NCBI RefSeq assembly: GCF_000717655.1
Contig: NZ_JNZY01000035.1
Location: forward strand, 1 to 64,000
DNA from: Streptomyces katrae
GTDB lineage: Bacteria; Actinomycetota; Actinomycetes; Streptomycetales; Streptomycetaceae
Length of the DNA stretch: 64,000 bases
Direction of reading: 5' to 3'
In this document: piece after piece, positions 17,657 to 27,298 of the stretch
How positions within the stretch are numbered: position 1 is the stretch's first letter
How the letters are laid out: each line of letters starts with the position of its first letter
Made by a program: the position numbers and the translations under genes
The notes under the pieces: model-generated
What the model was told of the DNA's origin: nothing
Seen by the model: the letters and a program-made list of their open reading frames with translations, nothing else
The model's database searches: none

Positions 17657-19591
17657 ATGTCAGAGAACACCGACGGGGTGGCCGACGCCGCGGCCGGGGA
17701 CACGGCCGGGGGCTCGGCGGCCGGTCCGGCGCAGCCGGCTCCGCCGAAGGGCGGGCCGGGCGCCGCCGCCGGTCCGCCGTCAGGCTCCGCCGCAGCAGCC
17801 GCCCCGGCGCCCCGGGCAGAGTCTGCGGCGCCGCCGGCAGGGTCTGCCGCCGCGCCCGTGCCGGCCGCGCAGCCGCCGGCCGGGCAGGCTGCCGGGCCTG
17901 CCGCCCCGCCTACGGCCGGGCCCGCGGCGGCCGCCGCGTCGCCGACCGGGGCACCGTCCGCGGAGTCTGTCGCCGGGCCTGCTGCCGTCGGGCCGGGCGC
18001 CGGGGCGGCGGCGGGTCTTGCGCCCGCCGGGTGGGATCCCAAGGCCTGGCGGGCCTATCAAGTGCGCCAGCAGCGGGCCGAGTCCGGGGCGTGGTCCATC
18101 GCCCCGCTCGCCTGGGCCGAAGCCGCGCGGCCGGGGCAGGCCGGGCCCGTGCCCACCGCCGTGCTGGTCTGCGCCGTCGTCGCCGGCCTCGCCTCGGCCC
18201 TCTTCCTCGGCGACGGCCTGGGCCCCGGCCTGCTCCTCGCCGTCGTGCCGGCCATCGCTGCCGCGTACGTCGCCGCCCGCGCAGCCCGGCGTACCGCCCG
18301 CCCCTGGACCCTGGTCTGGGCGATCGGCTGCCTGGCCCTCCTCGCCGTACCGGCGCTGCGTGACGCCGACTGGCCGTCCGCACTCGCGCTGTTCGCCGCC
18401 GTCCTGCTCGGTGCACTGGCCCTGCACGGCAGCCGCACCTGGCCCGGCGTCCTGCTCAGCCCGCTCGGCCTCGTCGACGCAGCCGTGCTCGGGATCCGCT
18501 GGGCCTGGGCGGGGCTCCGCTCGCGCGGCAGCGGGGTCGACCGGAGCCGCTGGCTGCCCGTGGCCAAGGCAGCACTGGTGGCCGTGGTCCTGCTGGTGCT
18601 CTTCGGTGCCCTCTTCGCCTCCGCCGACGCCGCCTTCGCGGACCTGCTGAACGGGCTGACCCCCGACGTCTCCATCGGTGACAGCCCGGCGCGCCTCCTG
18701 CTGTTCCTGTTCGGAGCCCTGCTCGCACTTGCCGCCGCCCGCGCCGCCGCGGCCCCCTCACGCTGGGACCGGATCCGGGTGGCGCCCGGAAAGCCGCGCT
18801 CCCGCGTCGAATGGGCGCTTCCGCTCGTCGTGCTCAATCTGCTCTTCGCCGGCTTCAACGCCGTCCAGCTGGCCGTCCTGTTCGGCGGATACGACAGGGT
18901 CCTGGAGCGCACCGGGCTCACCTATGCCGAGTACGCCCGCCAGGGTTTCTGGCAGCTGCTCTGGGCCACCCTGCTCACCCTCGCCGTGATCGCCCTCGCC
19001 CTGCGCTGGGCGCCGCGCGCCGGAGCCGGGGACCCGCGCTTCGTCCGCGTCGTCCTGGGCACCCTGTGTGCGCTGACCCTGATCGTGGTCGCCTCCGCAC
19101 TGCGCCGGATGGACCTGTACGTGGACGCGTACGGGCTGACCCGGCTGCGCGTGTCGGTGGCCGCGATGGAGCTCTGGCTCGGGCTGGTCATCGTACTGAT
19201 CATGGCTGCCGGGGTGTTCGGCGCGAGCCGGCTGCCGCGCGCGGTCGCGGGAAGCGCCGCCGTCGCCGTCCTGGCGTTCGGGCTGCTGTCCCCGGACGGG
19301 ATGGTCGCCGAGCGGAACGTGGCCCGCTTCCAGCAGGACGGCAAGATCGACCTGGCCTACTTCCAGTCGCTGTCGGCGGATGCGGTGCCCGCCCTGGACC
19401 GCCTGCCCGAACCCCGCCGCTCCTGCGCCCTGCGCGGCATCAACAACGAGCTGTCGAGGGGCGGTCGGGTGCCCTGGTACGCGATGAGCCTCGGCGAGTA
19501 CCGGGCCCGGCAGATCCTCCGCGAGCGCCCGGTGAAGGCCTCGTACGAGGTCTGCTCGAGCCTGGGCACCTTCCACAGCCGCACCGGCTGA
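17657..19591 (+). CDS. DUF4173/DUF4153-type integral membrane protein
   Basis: The 644-residue protein starts with about 125 residues of Ala/Pro/Gly-rich, probably disordered sequence, followed by GWDPKAWRAYQVRQ. About ten or more hydrophobic segments come next, for example VPTAVLVCAVVAGLASALF, LLLFLFGALLALAAARAAA and the two-part stretch WALPLVVLNLLFAGFNAVQ. I recognise the membrane part as the DUF4173 (formerly DUF4153) type, widespread in actinobacteria and of unknown function. The C-terminal 80 residues look soluble, with a RSCALRGI segment. The ATG at 17657 follows GGGAAGGGAA. Upstream, 17438-17656, no gene is visible. The membrane placement is sure; the function is not. Confidence 0.82.
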   Translation: MSENTDGVADAAAGDTAGGSAAGPAQPAPPKGGPGAAAGPPSGSAAAAAPAPRAESAAPPAGSAAAPVPAAQPPAGQAAGPAAPPTAGPAAAAASPTGAPSAESVAGPAAVGPGAGAAAGLAPAGWDPKAWRAYQVRQQRAESGAWSIAPLAWAEAARPGQAGPVPTAVLVCAVVAGLASALFLGDGLGPGLLLAVVPAIAAAYVAARAARRTARPWTLVWAIGCLALLAVPALRDADWPSALALFAAVLLGALALHGSRTWPGVLLSPLGLVDAAVLGIRWAWAGLRSRGSGVDRSRWLPVAKAALVAVVLLVLFGALFASADAAFADLLNGLTPDVSIGDSPARLLLFLFGALLALAAARAAAAPSRWDRIRVAPGKPRSRVEWALPLVVLNLLFAGFNAVQLAVLFGGYDRVLERTGLTYAEYARQGFWQLLWATLLTLAVIALALRWAPRAGAGDPRFVRVVLGTLCALTLIVVASALRRMDLYVDAYGLTRLRVSVAAMELWLGLVIVLIMAAGVFGASRLPRAVAGSAAVAVLAFGLLSPDGMVAERNVARFQQDGKIDLAYFQSLSADAVPALDRLPEPRRSCALRGINNELSRGGRVPWYAMSLGEYRARQILRERPVKASYEVCSSLGTFHSRTG

Positions 19592-19611
19592 CCGCCCGGC
19601 GGCGGTCGTAC

Positions 19612-19651
19612 GAGGGCCCGGGCGCGGGATCTGCCCCCGCGCCCGGGCCTC
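19612..19651. terminator. Bidirectional terminator between DUF4173 gene and MFS gene
   Basis: A stem of at least 14 bp (ggcccgggcgcggg with its complement) plus a GA/TC extension across one bulged G encloses a short loop. It lies between convergent genes. Confidence 0.7.
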
Positions 19652-19693
19652 CGTACGCCGGACAGGGCCCGGCCCCCGTACGCCGGATCGGGC

Positions 19694-21247
19694 TCAGGCG
19701 GCCGGACCGGCCTCCGCGGCGGCGCCGTTGAGGGCTTCCAGGTCGCTCTTGCGCACCCGGATCACCAGCAGCGCGGTGGCCAGGGCGAGCCCGGCCATGG
19801 CGACGGCCGCGGTGAACGCGGTGGAGATGCCCTGCGTGAGGACGAGGTCGCCCCAGGGGTCGGGCAGCCGCCCGGTCTCCTTGAACGCCGCCAGCTGACC
19901 GGGGTCCGCGTGGGCCACGAAGTCCGGCACCTGCTTCTCCCCCTCGCTCCGGCTGGCCGTGCCGAAGACGGTGACCAGGATCGACAGGCCGAGCGAGCCG
20001 CCGACCTGCTGGCTGGCGTTGAGCAGCCCGGACGCCGCGCCCGCCTCCCGCTGGGCGACGCCGGAGACGGCGGTGAGGGTGAGCGTCACAAAGTTCAGGC
20101 CCATGCCGAAGCCGAACACCAGCATCGGCCCGAGGACCCCGGAGACGTACGAGCTGTCGGTGTGGATGAGGGTCAGCCAGGCCAGTCCGACACCGGTGAG
20201 GGCCGATCCGGCGACCATGAACGGCTTGGGGCCGAACCGCGGCAGGAAGCGCTGCGAGAGGCCGGCGGCGGTGACGATCGCGACGGTCACGGGCAGGAAG
20301 CCGAGCCCAGACTGGATGGGCGAGAAGCCCAGCACGTTCTGGACGAACTGGACGATGAAGAAGAACATGCCGAACATCGCGGCGGCGAGGCCGAGCATGA
20401 TCAGGTACGTGCCGGCGCGATTGCGGTCGGCGAACATCCGCAGCGGGACGATCGGCTCGTGGGCCCGCGACTCGATGGCCACGAAGAGCGCGAGCAGGAC
20501 GACGGCCGCGGCGAAGGAGGCGAGGGTGAGCCCGTCGCGCCAGCCGTCCTCGGAGGCGCGGATGAACCCGTAGACGAGCGAGGCCATGCCGCCGGTGGAG
20601 GTGAGCGCCCCCGCGATGTCGAACCGGCCCGGGTGGCGCTCGGACTCGGTGATGTAGAGCGGGGTGAGCACGGCGATCAGCACGCCGATCGGCACGTTGA
20701 CGAAGAGCACCCAGCGCCAGTCGAGCCACTCGGTCAGCATCCCGCCGGCCAGCAGGCCGATGGCGCCGCCGCCCGCGGAGACGGCGGCGAACACCCCGAA
20801 CGCCCGGTTTCGCTCGGGGCCTTCGGCGAACGTGGTGGTGATCAGGGCCAGCGAGGTCGGCGAGGCGATCGCGCCGCCGACCCCCTGCAGCGCGCGGGCG
20901 GCGAGCAGTTGCCACGGCTCCTGCGCGAATCCGCCGAGCAGGGAGGCCAGGGTGAACACCAGGATTCCGGTCAGGAACACACGGCGCCGGCCGAGGATGT
21001 CGCCGGCCCGGCCGCCGAGCAGCAGGAGGCCGCCGAAGGCCAGCGTGTACGCGCTGATGACCCAGGACAGGTCGGTGGTGGAGAAGGAGAGGGCGGTCTG
21101 GATGTGCGGGAGTGCGATGTTCACGATCGTCGCGTCGAGGACGACCATCAGCTGGCAGGCGGCGATGACCGTGAGGGCCACGCCCGGGCGGCCTTCCCGG
21201 CGGGCCGCGCCCGGTATTCGGGGCGTGGCGAGTTGAGAGCCTTTCAC
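19694..21247 (-). CDS. MFS drug-efflux transporter, DHA2 (14-TM) type
   Basis: This protein of about 517 residues is a major facilitator of the 14-helix DHA2 class that exports drugs with proton antiport. The family signature VVLDATIVNIALPHIQ sits in helix 1 and the motif A region is GGRAGDILGRRRVFL. The motif C-like GGAIGLLAGGMLTEWLDWRW follows, seen as GGAIGLLAGG and LDWRWVLFVNVPIG. About fourteen hydrophobic segments are present. I prefer the GTG at 21247 because GGGGGG lies 7 bases upstream; an ATG at 21262 would add five residues. The divergent TetR gene and two matching operators in between indicate control by that repressor. The exported compound is unknown. Confidence 0.9.
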   Translation of the reverse strand: MKGSQLATPRIPGAARREGRPGVALTVIAACQLMVVLDATIVNIALPHIQTALSFSTTDLSWVISAYTLAFGGLLLLGGRAGDILGRRRVFLTGILVFTLASLLGGFAQEPWQLLAARALQGVGGAIASPTSLALITTTFAEGPERNRAFGVFAAVSAGGGAIGLLAGGMLTEWLDWRWVLFVNVPIGVLIAVLTPLYITESERHPGRFDIAGALTSTGGMASLVYGFIRASEDGWRDGLTLASFAAAVVLLALFVAIESRAHEPIVPLRMFADRNRAGTYLIMLGLAAAMFGMFFFIVQFVQNVLGFSPIQSGLGFLPVTVAIVTAAGLSQRFLPRFGPKPFMVAGSALTGVGLAWLTLIHTDSSYVSGVLGPMLVFGFGMGLNFVTLTLTAVSGVAQREAGAASGLLNASQQVGGSLGLSILVTVFGTASRSEGEKQVPDFVAHADPGQLAAFKETGRLPDPWGDLVLTQGISTAFTAAVAMAGLALATALLVIRVRKSDLEALNGAAAEAGPAA

Positions 21248-21270
21248 CGTGGAACCCCCCATAGTGAAAT

Positions 21271-21290
21271 AGTGAACGCGTTCGTTCACT
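21271..21290. promoter_or_regulatory. TetR operator 1 (MFS side)
   Basis: The sequence agtgaacgcgttcgttcact is an inverted repeat of 8-bp arms agtgaacg and cgttcact around a 4-bp centre. An almost identical site lies 47 bp away on the TetR side. It sits 24 bp before the MFS GTG start and just before the alternative ATG. Confidence 0.85.
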
Positions 21291-21317
21291 GCGGGTCCAC
21301 GGTAGGAGGCCCTTGAT

Positions 21318-21337
21318 AGTGAACGCAACCGTTCACT
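21318..21337. promoter_or_regulatory. TetR operator 2 (regulator side)
   Basis: The sequence agtgaacgcaaccgttcact has the same 8-bp arms as operator 1 and differs only in the central 4 bp. Binding at both sites would silence the exporter and autoregulate the TetR gene. Confidence 0.85.
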
Positions 21338-21389
21338 AAGGCTGAAAACGCGTGCGAGGGGCGCGTGGGTCGGTTCGGAGGTAGAGGTG

Positions 21390-21992
21390 ATGGTGGGTTC
21401 GCGCTGGTCAGCGACGTCACCGGGGCGCAGGCGGGGTCCGGAACTCGAACGGGCGATTCTCGACGCGGCCTTGGAGCAGCTGAGCACCGTCGGCTGGAAC
21501 GCGCTCACCATGGAGGGCGTCGCGGCCTGCGCGCACACGGGCAAGGCGGCGGTGTACCGGCGCTGGCCCTCGAAGGCGGACCTCGTGGCCGACGTGCTGC
21601 GGACCGGGCTGCCGCCGATCGGGGGGATCGCCGACCACGGATCGATCCGGGGTGACCTCGTCCGGCTGTGTGTGCGGATGCGGGAAGTGATGGAGTCGCG
21701 GGCCGGTCAGGCGCTGCGTGCCGTCCTTCACGAATGCGACCACGCCCATGCGGGCCGGTTCCACGACGTCATCCGGGCGGGGCTGCACGAGCCCGCCCAC
21801 CGGTTGATCAGGGAGCTTGTCCAGCGGGGGATCGAGCGGGGGGACGTGCGGCCGGATGCGACCGGTCCGTTCGTGGCCGATGTCATTCCGGCGATGATGA
21901 TGTACGGCGCGAAGGTGTGCGGGAGCGAATGGGCGGATCCGGACATCGAGGAAATGGTCGATCAGGTGATGGTGCCGCTGCTCAGGGTGTAA
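21390..21992 (+). CDS. TetR-family repressor of the divergent MFS exporter
   Basis: This 200-residue regulator has an N-terminal TetR HTH: ELERAILDAALEQLSTVGW, then TMEGVAACAHTGKAAVYRRW, seen here as TMEGVAACAHTG and KAAVYRRWPSKADLV. The C-terminal ligand domain resembles the TetR_C type found with drug pumps, including MREVMESRAGQALRAVL and a late MMMYGAKVCG helix. The ATG at 21390 is chosen because GGAGG lies 8 bases upstream; the GTG at 21387 is too close to it. It is divergent from the MFS gene with paired 20-bp operators between, so it most likely represses both itself and the exporter until a pump substrate binds. Confidence 0.92.
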   Translation: MVGSRWSATSPGRRRGPELERAILDAALEQLSTVGWNALTMEGVAACAHTGKAAVYRRWPSKADLVADVLRTGLPPIGGIADHGSIRGDLVRLCVRMREVMESRAGQALRAVLHECDHAHAGRFHDVIRAGLHEPAHRLIRELVQRGIERGDVRPDATGPFVADVIPAMMMYGAKVCGSEWADPDIEEMVDQVMVPLLRV

Positions 21993-22061
21993 GACGCCGT
22001 ACCGACTCCACCCGGGCCGGGGTGTGCAGGCGCCTCGGGGCGGCGTAACCTTGCTGGCGCC

Positions 22062-22772
22062 ATGCCGTACGAAGCACCCACCCACACCGTCGAACGCTCC
22101 CTCCGTGCAACCACCGGCGCCAAGGTCATCGCCGGGGTCGACGAAGTCGGACGAGGGGCCTGGGCCGGTCCGGTCACCGTGTGCGCGGCGATCACCGGTC
22201 TGCGCCGGCCGCCCGCAGGGCTCACCGACTCCAAACTGCTCACCCAGAAACGACGCGACGCGCTCCTCGGCGTCCTGGAGGCCTGGGTCACCGCGTACGC
22301 CCTGGGGCACGCCTCCCCGGAGGAGATCGACGAACTCGGGATGACCGCCGCCCTGCGCCTCGCCGCGGAGCGCGCCCTGGGGGCGCTGCCCGTGCGGCCC
22401 GACGCGGTGATCCTCGACGGCAAGCACGACTATCTCGGCCCGCCCTGGCGGGTTCGTACGGTGATCAAGGGCGACCAGTCCTGCGTCGCCGTCGCGGCGG
22501 CCTCGGTGATCGCCAAGGTCAGGCGCGACCGCATGATGGCCGAACTGGGCCAACTGGGCGGCGGCATCGAGGACTTCGCCTTCGGTGACAACGCCGGGTA
22601 CCCCTCGCCCGTGCACCGGGCCGCGCTCGAGGAACTGGGGCCGACCCCGTACCACCGGCTCTCGTGGGCGTACCTCGACGGGCTGCCCCGGTGGCGGCAC
22701 CTCAAGAAGGTGCGCCGCAGCGAGGAGTCGGTGGAGCTGGAAAACGGAGGCCAACTCGGCTTCGATTTCTGA
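22062..22772 (+). CDS. rnhB: Ribonuclease HII
   Basis: The 236-residue enzyme cuts RNA in RNA-DNA hybrids and removes single ribonucleotides from DNA. The acidic active site is complete: Asp-Glu in [15 protein letters not shown] (about residue 27), Asp in VILDGKHDY (about residue 123) and Asp in the [11 protein letters not shown] region (about residue 171). The GRG substrate-specificity motif typical of RNase HII is present as VGRGA. A few N-terminal residues ([14 protein letters not shown]) precede the fold, as is normal in actinobacteria. The ATG at 22062 fits this. The following gene starts 59 bp downstream and may be co-transcribed. Confidence 0.95.
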   Translation: MPYEAPTHTVERSLRATTGAKVIAGVDEVGRGAWAGPVTVCAAITGLRRPPAGLTDSKLLTQKRRDALLGVLEAWVTAYALGHASPEEIDELGMTAALRLAAERALGALPVRPDAVILDGKHDYLGPPWRVRTVIKGDQSCVAVAAASVIAKVRRDRMMAELGQLGGGIEDFAFGDNAGYPSPVHRAALEELGPTPYHRLSWAYLDGLPRWRHLKKVRRSEESVELENGGQLGFDF

Positions 22773-22831
22773 TCGCACCCACGTGCCACCCGCCGGTACG
22801 TTTCGTACCGGTGTTTGATAGACATCAACTC

Positions 22832-23491
22832 ATGCCTCTCACCCCCGAGGAGCCTCAGATTCACGAGAGTGCCCAGGGTCCCCGCGTCACGCCGGCTGCG
22901 AGCCGCACCGCGCAGACCCCCCGCCCCGTACCTGGTCCGCGTCCCGCCGCCGTGCCGCGGCCCGGACGCCCCGGTCCCTCCCCCGCGGCGGCGAGCCGCG
23001 CCGGAGGCGCCCCCAGGCCCGCCCCGCCCGCGCAGCGTGCGCCGCAGGCCACCCCCGGACTCGTTCCCGCCACCCCCACCGCACCGTCCGTCTCCGCGGC
23101 GGTGCCGCAGATCCAGCTGATCCCGGCCTCCGCCGAGGGTGCGCTGGACGCGGCCGAAGAGGCCGTCGACCTGCTGCTCGACAGCGGGCGCGCGCCCGGC
23201 GACATCCTGGTCCTCACCACCGGAGACCCGCACCCGTGGGCCGCTCACGAGCTGTCCTTCGGCGAGGCCGCGTACTGGGCCCTGCACGATGCCGGGGACG
23301 ACGTCTTCTACGCGGACGCGGCGCAGTTCAAGCGCGCTGCGGGCCGTCCCGTCGTGGTCTTCGCGGCCAACGGCGGACCGGCCGGGGCGACTGCCGCCGC
23401 CCTGCCGGCCGCGCTGGCGCGGGCCGGTGCGCTGCTCATCGTGTGCGGCGACCCGCAGCAGATCAACTCCGTGCTGGGCACGGGCGTCTGA
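22832..23491 (+). CDS. Uncharacterised protein with Pro/Ala-rich N-terminus and helicase-C-like domain
   Basis: This 219-residue protein has about 90 disordered Pro/Arg/Ala-rich residues and then a compact domain. The domain runs QIQLIPASAEGALDAAEE, GDILVLTTGDPHPWAAHELSFG, PVVVFAANGG and ALARAGALLIVCGDPQQINSVLG, here quoted in pieces. The last segment recalls the end of UvrD/PcrA helicases, where ALTRAR is followed by a strand and a VCGDP-like loop. There are no Walker motifs, so it would be a detached accessory-domain relative rather than an active helicase. That comparison is inference. Start ATG at 22832, downstream of rnhB; a weak terminator follows the stop. The role is unknown. Confidence 0.65.
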   Translation: MPLTPEEPQIHESAQGPRVTPAASRTAQTPRPVPGPRPAAVPRPGRPGPSPAAASRAGGAPRPAPPAQRAPQATPGLVPATPTAPSVSAAVPQIQLIPASAEGALDAAEEAVDLLLDSGRAPGDILVLTTGDPHPWAAHELSFGEAAYWALHDAGDDVFYADAAQFKRAAGRPVVVFAANGGPAGATAAALPAALARAGALLIVCGDPQQINSVLGTGV

Positions 23492-23515
23492 CGCCCCGTG
23501 ACCCGGCGCGGGCAA

Positions 23516-23540
23516 GGGGCCGGGCCGGTCGGCCGGCCCC
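23516..23540. terminator. Possible terminator between convergent genes
   Basis: An 8-bp GC stem, ggggccgg and ccggcccc, with a 9-nt loop lies between the two convergent uncharacterised genes. Confidence 0.45.
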
Positions 23541-23636
23541 GCTGAAGCCCGAGGCCTGACCTGCCGTACGCCCGCTCCAGGGTGTGCGGCCGTGAGGGCT
23601 GCCCGCGTACGGGTCGGGGTACGGCTGCGGCGGGGC

Positions 23637-24266
23637 TCAGCGTGCGGCGGTACGGCGCAGGACCTCGGTCGCGCCGCCGCCGGTGCGCAGGGTCACCGCG
23701 GGGAACTCGGCCACGGTGTCGCCGAGGTGCTCGGGCCGCGAGTCGGAGCTGGGCCGCCGGCCGCCCCGGCCCTCGCCCAGCACCTGCCAGCCGCCGCGGG
23801 TCAGCGTGATGTACGCGCCGCAGCGCAGCCCGTGCAGGGTGCAGGCGTCCCGCAGCCCCCACATCCAGGCGCCGTCCTCCTCCGTCCACCGCTCGTCGCC
23901 CTCGCGGCAGTACAGCAGGACCGCCGTCCGCACCGGGGTCCGGCGCCGCAGGTCGTGGGGGATGACCCGGCGCAGCGCGGAGAGCAGGGCGTTGCGGTAC
24001 TCCCAGCCGTCGGCCGAGGCCGAGCGCTGGACGAAGGACGCGCTCGCGACGAGCTGTTCCTCGGGACCGAGGACCGCGATCACGGCCGTCGAGGGCACGG
24101 GACCGTGCCGGGAGTGCAACCCGCTGACCACCTCGCGCGGATTGCGCAGCAGGGGGATGCCCGCCGATGTCCACTCGGCGGGTTCCAGCAGTCGGCCGTG
24201 CCGGCTGGCGCCACCGGCTGCCTGTGTCCGAGACGTGGTCGAGTGCGGGGCGAATCCGAAGGTCAC
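23637..24266 (-). CDS. Uncharacterised conserved streptomycete-type protein
   Basis: I do not recognise a named domain in this 209-residue protein. It starts MTFGFAPHS from a GTG at 24266, chosen because GGGAGG lies 3 bases upstream on the minus strand. The middle reads RHGPVPSTAVIAVLGPEEQLVASASFVQ, followed by RRVIPHDLRRRTPVRTAVLLYCREG, and later WMWGLRDACTLHGLRCGAYITLTRGGW, all given here as landmarks and not a single run. The alternation of short strands and helices suggests a small alpha/beta fold. There is no signal peptide or membrane segment. It is divergent from recQ across 417 bp and convergent with the preceding gene. Codon use is normal, so it is a real gene; the function is unknown. 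Confidence 0.7.
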   Translation of the reverse strand: MTFGFAPHSTTSRTQAAGGASRHGRLLEPAEWTSAGIPLLRNPREVVSGLHSRHGPVPSTAVIAVLGPEEQLVASASFVQRSASADGWEYRNALLSALRRVIPHDLRRRTPVRTAVLLYCREGDERWTEEDGAWMWGLRDACTLHGLRCGAYITLTRGGWQVLGEGRGGRRPSSDSRPEHLGDTVAEFPAVTLRTGGGATEVLRRTAAR

Positions 24267-24683
24267 GGTCCTCCCTTCGGGTACACGCCCGCGGACGGGC
24301 ACAGCTGAAGTGCGGGCGCGCCGCAGCGTGGCCCAGGAGAGCGCCGTCGAGCCGAGCGGGAGCACTCCAATTCTCGCGTGGCCAGCGAGCATGCGGCAAC
24401 GAGCAATTGGCGCCGCCGACCGGAATTCGCCGGTATGCCGTTCATATCCTTGCCCCGTCACACCGAAGATGACTCATTCGGCTACGGCCGAAGCGCCAGT
24501 ACCGGCGAAAGCACTCGCTACGGGCCAGACTCGACTGCGGCGCCGGGGTCCCGGTCCAGGCCTGGTGGAGGCGTGCTCCCCGGTATGGCCGCTCGAGCCG
24601 TCAGGAGACGCGGGCGGTCCGTGACGTGATCGTCACGTTGGGTGAATTGGCCGATTGTCCGCGCCATCGGGTTGCATGGGGGC
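24267..24683. other. Divergent intergenic region before recQ
   Basis: No gene is visible in these 417 bp. They hold a hairpin TTCGGC-TACG-GCCGAA at 24477-24492, an operator-like dyad at 24621-24636 and the first copy of the 26-bp element that recurs inverted after recQ. No confident -10/-35 pair stands out. Confidence 0.5.
24621..24636. promoter_or_regulatory. Operator-like dyad upstream of recQ
   Basis: GTGACG-TGAT-CGTCAC is a perfect inverted repeat with 6-bp arms, 48 bp before the recQ start. It does not match the LexA box or the CRP spacing, so the binding protein is unknown. Confidence 0.5.

Positions 24684-24689
<6 letters not shown>
24664..24689 (+). repeat. 26-bp element, copy A, overlapping the recQ start
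   Basis: The 26 bp centred on gttgcatgggggcatg recur in inverted orientation at 27171-27196, matching at 24 of 26 positions. This copy includes the recQ ATG. Confidence 0.75.
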
Positions 24690-26843
<2,154 letters not shown>

Positions 26844-26897
26844 CAGGGGGCCGGCCGGGGGCAGGTGGTTCCCGGGTCCTGGAGGCGGCCGCCCTGC

Positions 26898-26918
26898 GCG
26901 TCCGGCGTCCGGCGTCCG
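26898..26918. repeat. Three tandem GCGTCCG heptamers
   Basis: Three perfect 7-bp units follow the recQ stop by about 55 bp. It is a simple short tandem repeat with no evident role. Confidence 0.6.
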
Positions 26919-27170
26919 GCGGACCACGGGCTCCGGCATGCGGATCACCACCGGCTGCGACAGGGGCGTCTCCCGTACCGCCGTGGCCGCGGCGCCGCCC
27001 AGCCTCCGCGGTGACCCGGAGGTGCCGCAAGCTCGCATCCGCCGGCGGCCGGAACTCCCCGCGGCTCTGGACCTCCGGCCGGCCGGCGGGGAAGGGGGCG
27101 CCGACCGCGCGGGTCGGCGGAGTCGGCCGCCGCGCGGAGTCGACGGTGTGGGCGTGAGCCGGTGGTCTGG

Positions 27171-27196
27171 GTTCATGCCCCCATGCAACGCGATGG
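27171..27196 (-). repeat. 26-bp element, copy B, inverted
   Basis: The reverse complement of this segment matches 24664-24689 at 24 of 26 positions, with one difference near each end. With copy A it brackets recQ and 330 bp of its downstream flank. Confidence 0.75.
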
Positions 27197-27225
27197 TTCC
27201 GACATCGCGCCAACGGCACTCCTAA

Positions 27226-27261
27226 CCTGTGGATGTTGAACGATCAATAGTTATCCACAGG
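27226..27261. promoter_or_regulatory. Inverted DnaA-box-like pair
   Basis: Arms cctgtggat and atccacagg form a perfect 9-bp inverted repeat around 18 bp of A/T-rich sequence. The right arm contains ttatccaca, an exact match to the E. coli DnaA box; the left arm read on the other strand is acatccaca, a near match. It lies 38 bp before the DUF4192 gene and away from any replication origin gene. Confidence 0.6.
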
Positions 27262-27298
27262 GGTTTCGTGATCCGATCGTCCGCGGGACCGTCGGGGC

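Larger units (their letters stand above)
26844..27298. other. Intergenic region between recQ and the DUF4192 gene
   Basis: These 455 bp hold no convincing gene. They contain the GCGTCCG tandem repeat, the inverted copy of the recQ-start element and an inverted pair of DnaA-box-like nonamers 38 bp before the next start. Confidence 0.6.

Noticed and set aside
21275..21285. GAACGCGTTC as a LexA box
   Set aside because: The centre is 2 bp rather than 4 bp, and the sequence is fully explained as part of the TetR operator.
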